From the IMG/VR virus record IMGVR_UViG_3300042289_000474, positions 1-36,809 of that record: a stretch of DNA of 36,809 nucleotides. The stretch is one strand, 5' to 3'. This stretch comes from a virus. The notes below the pieces were generated by a model that saw only the letters and a list, made by a program, of their open reading frames with translations, was not told where the DNA came from and ran no database searches. A program made the position numbers and the translations under genes. Positions 31,390-36,809 of this stretch are shown here, piece after piece; within the stretch, counting starts at the first letter, position 1; each line of letters opens with the position of its first letter.

Positions 31390-31644
31390 CTAGCGTGGAC
31401 GCCGCATGTAGGCCAGCGTCAGACGAAGACTCGCGTCGTGAACGGTTTCGTGCGCGGTGATCTCCTCGTCCGGTGTCATGGCGACCCACTCGCCGGATGA
31501 GAGCCGCCCCGTCACCCCGATGGCCGTGCCTTCCTTTGTGCGCCACGCTCGCAGCGTGCCGGGCACAAGGTCGAAGTCAGCGAGGTCATCGGGCGGGTCG
31601 TTCGCGTCAGTGGGCGGTGGGTCCAGTTTCAGTGCAGCAGCCAT
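31390..31644 (-). CDS. Small hypothetical protein
   Basis: 84 residues with AAGGAGG six bases before ATG 31644 and promoter P5 about 25 bases upstream. It has an Asp/Pro-rich N-terminus and a compact beta-like core (Thr-Ala-Ile-Gly-Val-Thr-Gly-Arg-Leu). It forms a single-gene unit ended by the strong terminator at 31314-31341. Function unknown. Confidence 0.75.
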   Translation of the reverse strand: MAAALKLDPPPTDANDPPDDLADFDLVPGTLRAWRTKEGTAIGVTGRLSSGEWVAMTPDEEITAHETVHDASLRLTLAYMRRPR

Positions 31645-31668
31645 CGGGTGCCTCCTTGTGGCCTCCAG

Positions 31669-31697
31669 AGACTAGTCCCCGCGTTGCCATTCGGCAA
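31669..31697 (-). promoter_or_regulatory. Promoter P5 (phage-specific family)
   Basis: TTGCCG (31692-31697), 17-base spacer with ATGGCAACGCGGGG, then TAGTCT (31669-31674) on the minus strand. Both hexamers are weaker than in P1 or P2, but the spacer core matches. Confidence 0.65.
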
Positions 31698-31714
31698 GGT
31701 GCCGCCTATGCCCG

Positions 31715-32251
31715 TCAGTCGTTCGTGTGCGCCCCGCAGCCACAAGTACGGCGTCCGTTCAACAGGTGGCCGTGCGCGACACGATGAAGCGTGAGGTTCG
31801 GGATCTGCGCCGTCTTGACCATCGCCGGGAGGTCGGCATGGTCGTCGTAAAGGTGGATGTCGTCCTCGTCGTCGGCAAGGTCGCGGATGAGCCGCAGTTT
31901 CACGTCGGGGATGCGCTCCCCGGCCCGCCGGAACCGGGGCACCGGGATCGTCCCCTCCAGAACCGCCAGACCGGGAGCCACGTCGGGGTCGTTGGCGTGA
32001 GCGTCCAGCCACTCGTCCACGGCTTCGGGCGCACGCCCGCTGAACAGGACATGCCGCCCCGGCGTGCGGGCCATCAACTCCCACATCGCCGGGAAGGGCG
32101 CAGTCTCCGCGAGAGCGATGCGCGCATACCGCACGTCCCGCCACCACGCCGATCCGTCAACCTCGGGGTGCTGGCGAGCCAGCCGCTCCACGACTTCGTT
32201 GGAGGCGGCGAGGGTGTCGTCAAAGTCCCAGAGGTTGAGCCGCGTCGTCAT
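31715..32251 (-). CDS. HAD-superfamily phosphatase
   Basis: 178 residues from ATG 32251, coupled to the upstream stop. Motif I is Trp-Asp9-Phe-Asp11-Asp-Thr, with the nucleophile and acid aspartates. Motif II is Leu-Phe-Ser-Gly-Arg. A Lys in the Asp-Val-Lys-Leu segment serves motif III. Motif IV is Leu-Tyr-Asp-Asp-His. The C-terminus has Cys-Gly-Cys-Gly-Ala-His, a possible metal site. Phage HADs include 5'-nucleotidases, polynucleotide phosphatases and RNA-repair enzymes; the substrate is unclear. Confidence 0.88.
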   Translation of the reverse strand: MTTRLNLWDFDDTLAASNEVVERLARQHPEVDGSAWWRDVRYARIALAETAPFPAMWELMARTPGRHVLFSGRAPEAVDEWLDAHANDPDVAPGLAVLEGTIPVPRFRRAGERIPDVKLRLIRDLADDEDDIHLYDDHADLPAMVKTAQIPNLTLHRVAHGHLLNGRRTCGCGAHTND

Positions 32252-32814
32252 GGCTCGGTCTGCATCTCCCACCACGCCTTGCTCCAGACCCACCCGCTCC
32301 ACGCCGCGACGGCGAGGGCCGCAGCCTGCGTAGCGTACCCCAATGCCTTCTCGTCCTTCTTCTTCAGCCGGTGCCCGGCGTAGAAGATGACGGGAGCGCA
32401 GACCAAGAACGCCGCCAGCCGAAGGGGCTGAACCTGCGTGCGCTCTACGTCGTAGGACACGCAGAGGTAGGGCTTGCCGTCCACGCGAGTCTTGCTGACG
32501 GCTCCCGCATCGGGGAGCCTCTGCCCGGTCACGCCGGGGTAGCCGTAGGCTGGCACTTGTCCTCCCGCTTCAAGGATCGCGGCGACCGCATCCCGCCGCG
32601 ACGTAGCCCCTGCGGGATCATTCCCGCTAGCCAGCACGTCGCACGTCAAGCGTCCGATCCAAAACCACACGTCTTCTTGTCCGCGCCGCAACGCGGCAGC
32701 ATCCCCGCGACGGCGCGCACGCTCCCGTGCTGCAACCGCGCCCCGAAGGCGAAGTGTCCACGCCGGAAGCCGATCCGCATGTTCTTCGGGGGGTAGGCCA
32801 TAGGGCGCGGGCAT
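32248..32814 (-). CDS. Membrane protein, hypothetical
   Basis: 188 residues from ATG 32814. The N-terminal half is soluble with Arg-rich helices. Two hydrophobic segments lie near residues 133-150 (Leu-Arg-Leu-Ala-Ala-Phe-Leu-Val-Cys) and 163-182 (Ala-Ala-Ala-Leu-Ala-Val-Ala-Ala-Trp), separated by Lys/Asp residues, giving a two-TM protein. It is the first gene of the minus-strand arm and is divergent from the lysis cassette. Translation is coupled to the HAD gene. Function unknown. Confidence 0.72.
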   Translation of the reverse strand: MPAPYGLPPEEHADRLPAWTLRLRGAVAARERARRRGDAAALRRGQEDVWFWIGRLTCDVLASGNDPAGATSRRDAVAAILEAGGQVPAYGYPGVTGQRLPDAGAVSKTRVDGKPYLCVSYDVERTQVQPLRLAAFLVCAPVIFYAGHRLKKKDEKALGYATQAAALAVAAWSGWVWSKAWWEMQTEP

Positions 32815-32834
32815 GACCGCACACTATCGGGGAA

Positions 32835-32873
32835 TGGCCCTCGGCGGTGGGGCGTGTGGCCCTCGGCGTTGGG
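32835..32873. repeat. Tandem 17-base repeat in divergent promoter region
   Basis: TGGCCCTCGGCGGTGGG (32835-32851) and TGGCCCTCGGCGTTGGG (32857-32873) differ at one base, with a 22-base period. They lie between the divergent membrane gene (ATG 32814) and the lysis cassette, a natural operator position. A GATAGT on the minus strand nearby could be a -10. Confidence 0.6.
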
Positions 32874-33018
32874 CATAGCGGGCGACGTACCGCAAAGAGG
32901 CGACTACCACCGGGACATGGCCGACTGCACCACCCGCCTCGGAGACAGCGCAGATCCCTGCGCGGTTGTGCCGGGAGCAGTGCTGCGCTTCGCCTTCGAC
33001 ACCCCAAAGGAGGCACCC

Positions 33019-33552
33019 GTGGAACCCACCGCACCCATCGCCGCCGCGCCTGTGGCCGCTGTACCCGTCGCACCTGTGGCTGCTGCCCCTGTGGTCGTTG
33101 CTCCCGTTGACCCGGCGACGCTGACCGCGACGACGGCCCCGGCCCCTGCGGCCCCGACGCCCGCCGACATCGGCGCACTGGCCCAGCAGGGTGGCGGTGG
33201 CATGACGGGCATCATCCTCGCAGTCATCGCGGTCGCCGGGGGCGGCGCGGCCATGAAGTTCTACTCCCAGCGCAGCGAGCAGCAGTACGAACTCGCCAAG
33301 GAGAAGATGAAGATGGAGCAGGCGGCGCAGGGCTTGAACGGTGCCCAGCCCCCGCCTTGCCAGACCGCGAACGCCGCCATCGAGCAGCGGATCGCCGCGC
33401 TCACCGCTCGCGTCGAAGCCGCCGAAGCGAAGGCCGCTGCGGCAGAGAAGAAGAGCGCGAGCCTGTCGGCTGACTTTGACGCCGAAGCACTGGAGCGGAA
33501 GGTCAAGCGGCTGGAGAAGAACGTGAAAGAGATGCTGGAGGACAAGGTCTGA
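33019..33552 (+). CDS. TM plus coiled-coil protein, lysis cassette
   Basis: 177 residues from GTG 33019, chosen because AAAGGAGG lies upstream and the product then begins Met-Glu-Pro-Thr like its neighbour; an in-frame ATG at 32917 would add 34 residues. A ~60-residue Ala/Pro/Val-rich N-terminus is followed by one TM helix (residues ~62-78, Gly-Ile-Ile-Leu-Ala-Val-Ile-Ala-Val). A long Ala/Glu/Lys coiled coil runs to the end. It is a bitopic protein beside a holin-like gene and an endolysin, so a spanin-like or holin-accessory role is inferred. Coding density in 32854-33018 is ambiguous. Confidence 0.78.
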   Translation: MEPTAPIAAAPVAAVPVAPVAAAPVVVAPVDPATLTATTAPAPAAPTPADIGALAQQGGGGMTGIILAVIAVAGGGAAMKFYSQRSEQQYELAKEKMKMEQAAQGLNGAQPPPCQTANAAIEQRIAALTARVEAAEAKAAAAEKKSASLSADFDAEALERKVKRLEKNVKEMLEDKV

Positions 33553-34115
33553 TGGAACCCACCCCAACCGTGCCCACGCAAGCCGTACCCGTTACGGCTC
33601 CCGTGGATGCTGCACCCGCCGCCGACGCTGCCCCCACTGCTCCTGTGGCTGCTGACGCCCCCGCACCCGACGTGGCAAGCCCTGCGGCTGCGGACGATGC
33701 TCCTGTTGACGCAGTGGACGCCGACGCTGGTGTTCAGCCTGTTGTAGTCGCGGTCCCGCACCACGCCCCGGCGCGCACCTACCCGTCGCTCTACGACTCG
33801 ACCTTGACGACGATCCTCGCCATCGTCCTCGGCATGAGCATCATCGGCGGCATCCAGTTTGCGGTGAACCGGATGTTCAAGAACGCGAAGGACGAGTACG
33901 CCGCGCTCACGCAGTTCGTCGTGAGCATGGTCGCGCTCGTCGTCGGGGCCTACCTCGTGGATCTGGTGATCAGCGGCCCCGACACGTCGCTGCTCTCCGC
34001 GAGCGAGAAGGCCACGATCCTCGACTTCGTGAAGGCGAACGTCGCCCTCGTCTTCGGCTACTACTTCGGGTCGCGCAGCCGTACCCCGCCCCCTTCTTCC
34101 ACCCCCTCGGAGTGA
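33552..34115 (+). CDS. Holin-like membrane protein
   Basis: 187 residues, ATG overlapping the previous TGA. The N-terminal ~70 residues are a Pro/Ala/Asp-rich extension that begins like the preceding protein (Met-Glu-Pro-Thr...Val-Pro). Then come two TM helices (near residues 80-100 and 118-140) and a third hydrophobic segment (~155-175) before a Ser/Pro tail. Position directly before the endolysin and TM count fit a holin. The long soluble N-terminus is unusual. Confidence 0.75.
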   Translation: MEPTPTVPTQAVPVTAPVDAAPAADAAPTAPVAADAPAPDVASPAAADDAPVDAVDADAGVQPVVVAVPHHAPARTYPSLYDSTLTTILAIVLGMSIIGGIQFAVNRMFKNAKDEYAALTQFVVSMVALVVGAYLVDLVISGPDTSLLSASEKATILDFVKANVALVFGYYFGSRSRTPPPSSTPSE

Positions 34116-34822
34116 CCATGACCCCCACGGCCTCGCAGAAGCACGTCATCGACTGCGTCCTCTCGATCTTTGAGACAGGGCGCGTCCCCACCGCTGCCTC
34201 CTACGCTACCTGCACCATCCTCCCCGACGGGGCGGGGATCTCCTACGGGAAGCACCAATGCACCGACCGCGCCGGGAGCCTCGACGCGGTGGTCAAGCGG
34301 TACATCGAACTCGGGGGCGCGCACGCGGCGGCGTTGCAGGGGATGCTCCCGCTGCTCGCCAGCAACGCCAGCACGAAAGAGCCGCCGAAGGGTCCGCACT
34401 CTGCGCCGGTCGCCGCGCTCATGCAGACGTTGCGGACGGCGGGTGCCGACCCGCTCATGCAGCGGGCGCAAGACGAAGTGTTCGACCGCGATTACTTCGC
34501 CCCGGCAGTGAACCTCGCGCAGCAGATCGGGCTGAAGACGGCTCTCGGGCTGCTCGTGGTCTACGACTCGTGCATCCACAGTGGCCCCGGCGGGGTGACG
34601 ATGATCCGGCAAAAGTTCGCGGAGAAGTCGCCCGCGAACGGCGGCGACGAGAAGGCGTGGGTGCTGGCCTACATCCGCACCCGCCGCAACTGGCTGGCGA
34701 CGCACTCCATGACGGTGCTGCACGCGACGGTCTACCGGATGGACGCACTGAAGGCCATCGCGGACGCGGGCAACTGGGACTTGGCGACACCGCTCACCGT
34801 GCGTGGTCAGCGCATCGCGTGA
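34112..34822 (+). CDS. Endolysin, GH46 chitosanase/lysozyme-like
   Basis: 236 residues from GTG 34112, which overlaps the holin-like stop (GTGA); ATG 34118 is an alternative. Phe-Glu21-Thr-Gly...Tyr-Ala, then Leu-Pro-Asp39-Gly-Ala-Gly-Ile-Ser-Tyr-Gly-Lys-His-Gln matches the catalytic Glu/Asp region of family GH46 (lysozyme-like fold). Phages use such domains to cut peptidoglycan. There is no signal peptide, so export would depend on the holin. The remaining helices fit the all-alpha fold. Confidence 0.85.
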   Translation: MTMTPTASQKHVIDCVLSIFETGRVPTAASYATCTILPDGAGISYGKHQCTDRAGSLDAVVKRYIELGGAHAAALQGMLPLLASNASTKEPPKGPHSAPVAALMQTLRTAGADPLMQRAQDEVFDRDYFAPAVNLAQQIGLKTALGLLVVYDSCIHSGPGGVTMIRQKFAEKSPANGGDEKAWVLAYIRTRRNWLATHSMTVLHATVYRMDALKAIADAGNWDLATPLTVRGQRIA

Positions 34823-35205
34823 TCTACATCGTACCTGTTGCCTTCGCCCTCTCGACCCCTGCGTGGGGTCTAGAGGACTGCGGGCTGCTGCCCGGCGAAC
34901 GCTGGTGGGTCGTCACAGGCGGGCTGCTCGTCGCGGACGATGGCCGGGTCGTGGACGCGGCAGGGTGCATCATCCCCGCCGGGGTGACGCTCTCTCTCCG
35001 CGTTGAGAACGTGGCCCCGCCGACGGTGCTGACCATCACGCCGCCGTGCGGCGAAGCGGAAACGGCGTTCATCGCCCGCGAAGGCGCGAAGGCCCGCGAC
35101 TACCTAGAGAGCCGGGGCGTTCGCGACATTGAGATCATCGTCGCGGCGTGCGCGGCGGTGCCCATCATCACGGCGACGATCAAGGGTGGGGACGGCGGGA
35201 CTTGA
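34819..35205 (+). CDS. Secreted protein of the lysis cassette
   Basis: 128 residues from GTG 34819, GTGA overlap with the endolysin. The N-terminus is a short signal peptide (Ile-Tyr-Ile-Val-Pro-Val-Ala-Phe-Ala-Leu...Ala-Trp-Gly). Four more cysteines may form disulphides. An outer-membrane spanin or periplasmic lysis factor is possible from position, though no lipobox is evident. The last 19 bases overlap the 3' end of the tRNA gene on the other strand. Confidence 0.75.
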   Translation: MIYIVPVAFALSTPAWGLEDCGLLPGERWWVVTGGLLVADDGRVVDAAGCIIPAGVTLSLRVENVAPPTVLTITPPCGEAETAFIAREGAKARDYLESRGVRDIEIIVAACAAVPIITATIKGGDGGT

Positions 35206-35269
35206 ACCCGCACTCCGTGTCGGAACCCGCTTTTGAGGCGGGCGCGTCTACCATTCCAGCCACGTCCCC
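35187..35269 (-). tRNA. tRNA-Leu (anticodon CAA)
   Basis: A class II tRNA on the minus strand. The 7-base acceptor stem is GGGGACG with CGTCCCC. The anticodon stem CCCGC/GCGGG closes loop CTCAAAA, giving anticodon CAA for UUG. A long variable arm has a TCCG/CGGA stem. The T arm is GCGGG-TTCAAGT-CCCGC. Discriminator A is present; CCA is not encoded (ACCC follows). Its 3' end overlaps the stop of the convergent secreted-protein gene. Confidence 0.93.
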
Positions 35270-35276
35270 GTGAGGG

Positions 35277-35477
35277 CTACCCGCGCAGCCACGCCGCCAG
35301 ACGGGCGAAGAAGCCCGCCGCCGGGACGGGCGCAACGAGGTGCGGGTACTTCAGCGACCGCTCGCGGATGCGCTCGACTTCGTTGTCGGTGAGCAGCCAG
35401 TGTTCGATCCCGCCCGTGCGGGTGCGGATCGCGAGTTGCCAGTAGGCACCGGACTTCGTGAGGATAGAGAGGTTCAT
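35277..35477 (-). CDS. Small hypothetical protein
   Basis: 66 residues from ATG 35477, ATGA-coupled to the upstream gene; its stop lies 7 bases before the tRNA 5' end. It is beta-like in the first half (Trp-Gln-Leu-Ala-Ile-Arg-Thr-Arg) and helical and basic after. No recognised motif. Confidence 0.68.
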   Translation of the reverse strand: MNLSILTKSGAYWQLAIRTRTGGIEHWLLTDNEVERIRERSLKYPHLVAPVPAAGFFARLAAWLRG

Positions 35478-35728
35478 CGTGATGCTCGTTTCGTGACGGC
35501 GTGCGCTCGGATCGCTTGTGCCAGTTCTGTCCCGGTGGCGCACGCGGGGGTGAAGGTGGACTTCATGGTATCGGTGCCGAACACCGCGCCCGTCACCAGC
35601 ACGCACCGTGAACAAGAAGCGGAAGCAGCGTGTGCGGTGAGAGCGCGGTGCAGATCGGCATCTTGCTCCCACGGCCACACGAGGTCATGGCCGTTGTCGC
35701 CGGGGAGCGTCAGAAAGAGAAGGGTCAT
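35474..35728 (-). CDS. Small hypothetical protein
   Basis: 84 residues from ATG 35728, preceded by TTGACAGGG and a weak SD. A Cys-Ser-Arg-Cys sits mid-protein with a third Cys near residue 63. It has a hydrophobic start and basic end. No family recognised. ATGA-coupled to the next gene. Confidence 0.65.
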   Translation of the reverse strand: MTLLFLTLPGDNGHDLVWPWEQDADLHRALTAHAASASCSRCVLVTGAVFGTDTMKSTFTPACATGTELAQAIRAHAVTKRASR

Positions 35729-35746
35729 GCCCTGTCAACTATCGCG

Positions 35747-36037
35747 CTATGGTACGAGCCGCTGCGGCACGGACGCCTTCGCTGCGATGGACCGGGCGGC
35801 GGCGGCGCGCTCTCCGTCCCGACGGCCCACGCCGGGGGTGAGGCCCAGTGCCACGTCGATGTCGTGGAGTTCATCCGTCATCTCGATCACCGCTTGGCCG
35901 TGCCGCGTGATCTGCTCGCGCAGGTTCCCGATGGTGTGGTCGCGCTCCGCGATGTCGTCGCGCAGCCGGTCGATGACTTCCAGCAGCGCGGCGCGTACTG
36001 CTTGGTGCTTCTTCTGCACCTTCTTCGGCGTGGTCAT
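35747..36037 (-). CDS. Coiled-coil hypothetical protein
   Basis: 96 residues from ATG 36037 (ATGA overlap). A basic N-terminus is followed by a long charged helix with heptad-like spacing (Val-Ile-Asp-Arg-Leu-Arg-Asp-Asp-Ile, then Ile-Gly-Asn-Leu-Arg), then a short loop and an Ala/Arg helix. No motif beyond the coiled coil. Confidence 0.7.
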   Translation of the reverse strand: MTTPKKVQKKHQAVRAALLEVIDRLRDDIAERDHTIGNLREQITRHGQAVIEMTDELHDIDVALGLTPGVGRRDGERAAAARSIAAKASVPQRLVP

Positions 36038-36357
36038 GCTCCGATCTCCGTGTGCATGTAGGAGGCGAGCGCGCCAAACACGCGCTCGTCGTCCACGCGC
36101 TCGGCCTTGCCGTTCTGCTGGAGCGCGGCGTAGAGGCCGCGAGCGAACGCGAGACTGTGGCCCCTGCACGTCCCCGGCATGTCGAGGACCGTGCAGAGGT
36201 CGCTGCCGGGGTCCGCGACGTGATCCGTCACGTCGCACCCGATGAAGTCGCGGTCCACCTTCAGCACGGTGAGCGTCACGGCGGTCTTGCCGTTGCGGTG
36301 CGTGTAGAAGATGCTGCTCTCGTCCTCTCGGACGCTGAAGAGTCGCGGGGGGTTCAT
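36034..36357 (-). CDS. Hypothetical protein
   Basis: 107 residues from ATG 36357 (Met-Asn-Pro-Pro-Arg-Leu), ATGA-coupled to both neighbours; a longer frame upstream only shadows the previous gene. A beta-rich N-terminal half with several Thr/Val strands and three Cys is followed by a helical end. Function unknown. Confidence 0.7.
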   Translation of the reverse strand: MNPPRLFSVREDESSIFYTHRNGKTAVTLTVLKVDRDFIGCDVTDHVADPGSDLCTVLDMPGTCRGHSLAFARGLYAALQQNGKAERVDDERVFGALASYMHTEIGA

Positions 36358-36698
36358 TCGCTGCTCCCCGTGTCCACGGGCGTCGGGGCGTCGGACTCCA
36401 CGCCCCAACCGCTGACGAAGGCGGGGCTGATGGGGTTGCTCTCGGTCCACTGCGTCACCACGTCCGCAGGGGCACTGACGGTTTCGATGTCCGCGAGGAA
36501 GTCGTCGCCGGGGAGCGCGAGCAGTACGCCCATGCCCTTGTCGGTCGCGACGGCGACGAGAAACTGGAAGTCGGGGGCCTTCGCGCCGATGAGTCCGCTC
36601 TGCGCGGTGAGTTTCGCAAGGTGTTCGCGGATCGTCGCGGCGGCACCGCGCAGCCGCTCGGCGGGAGTGAGGTCATGGGGGATGAGGTCAGTGATCAC
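36354..36698 (-). CDS. Hypothetical protein
   Basis: 114 residues from GTG 36698, chosen for GGAGA upstream and the GTGA overlap with the preceding stop. An N-terminal helix (Thr-Pro-Ala-Glu-Arg-Leu-Arg) precedes alternating strands (Phe-Gln-Phe-Leu-Val-Ala-Val-Ala-Thr and Gly-Val-Leu-Leu-Ala-Leu). No motif recognised. Confidence 0.72.
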   Translation of the reverse strand: MITDLIPHDLTPAERLRGAAATIREHLAKLTAQSGLIGAKAPDFQFLVAVATDKGMGVLLALPGDDFLADIETVSAPADVVTQWTESNPISPAFVSGWGVESDAPTPVDTGSSE

Positions 36699-36808
36699 GG
36701 CTTCTCCTTGATGTCGGCAGGGTACGAGGGCCACTTGCCCTCTTCGATGTAGGCGGCGGCGTCGTTGAAGGCGTCGGCGCGGTAGTGCTGGCCCGTGCCC
36801 TCGCAAAC
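36695..36808 (-). CDS. Hypothetical protein, 5' end outside window
   Basis: The last 37 codons of a minus-strand gene, reading Val-Cys-Glu-Gly-Thr-Gly from the window edge and ending at TGA 36695-36697. The final residues are acidic, then Pro/Lys rich. It is upstream of, and GTGA-coupled to, the 114-residue gene. Too little remains to assign a function. Confidence 0.65.
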   Translation of the reverse strand, partial: VCEGTGQHYRADAFNDAAAYIEEGKWPSYPADIKEKP

Positions 36809-36809
36809 C

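Noticed and set aside
32854-33018. An extra N-terminal part or separate small gene before the TM/coiled-coil protein
   Set aside because: Strong SD at GTG 33019 and the Met-Glu-Pro-Thr match to the next gene favour the shorter start, though ATG 32917 cannot be excluded.
35187-35269. tRNA gene as the phage attachment site
   Set aside because: It is complete, lies far from the integrase, and no duplicated 3' part was seen in the window.

Overview
The window is a dense, G+C-rich (about two thirds by eye) stretch of a tailed double-stranded DNA phage, or prophage-like, genome. Tail-fibre-type proteins, a lysis cassette, a family-A DNA polymerase, a Sak4/SSB/exonuclease recombination set, a tyrosine recombinase, a DNA methyltransferase and one tRNA point to a virus. 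Genes overlap by 1-4 bases (ATGA, GTGA, TAATG), and strong AAGGAGG Shine-Dalgarno (SD) sequences mark the non-coupled starts. No terminase, portal, major capsid or tape-measure gene is recognisable here, so those presumably lie outside. The host cannot be named from the sequence.

Layout. (1) 1-12686, plus strand: virion-type or accessory proteins, including two giants of 1578 and about 1369 residues built from repeated modules joined by Ala/Pro linkers, then a Nudix hydrolase and an SNF2-like helicase. (2) 12687-12882: a promoter-like gap with inverted and direct repeats. (3) 12883-17023, plus: a tail-fibre/adhesin cluster with a tandem paralogue pair. (4) 17037-32814, minus: the replication, recombination and regulation arm. 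In transcription order it holds a small membrane protein, a HAD phosphatase, small unknowns, a DUF2325-like protein, a Cas4-like nuclease, a Sak4-like ATPase, an SSB-like protein, a UDG-exonuclease-PolA fusion, an HTH protein, a DNA methyltransferase, a Rad50-like ATPase, an HExxH protein, an integrase and a DUF2786-like protein. (5) 33019-35205, plus: a lysis cassette (TM/coiled-coil protein, holin-like protein, GH46-like endolysin, secreted protein). (6) 35187-36809, minus: tRNA-Leu(CAA) and a chain of small overlapping genes running off the edge.

The minus arm appears organised by a repeated phage-specific promoter (TTGAC, spacer with a conserved GGCAAC/GGG core, TAtgAT) found five times, and by three hairpin terminators. 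Promoters and terminators bracket consistent units: 31644-31390; 31208-29453; 28419-26794; 22599 onward; 20923 onward.

The most striking signal is compositional: I found no AGCT tetranucleotide anywhere in 36.8 kb, where roughly a hundred would be expected. Codon choice shows how it is avoided (AAA-CTG or AAG-TTG for Lys-Leu, GAA-CTG or GAG-TTG for Glu-Leu, CAA-CTG or CAG-TTG for Gln-Leu). The only tRNA in the window reads UUG, one of the two escape routes. This suggests strong selection by an AGCT-specific restriction system. Other notable points are a giant protein with two tandem kinase-like domains, a recurring Arg-Arg-Asn-Pro motif in several proteins, and a methyltransferase frame that runs without a stop through the promoter and SD of the downstream Rad50-like gene.
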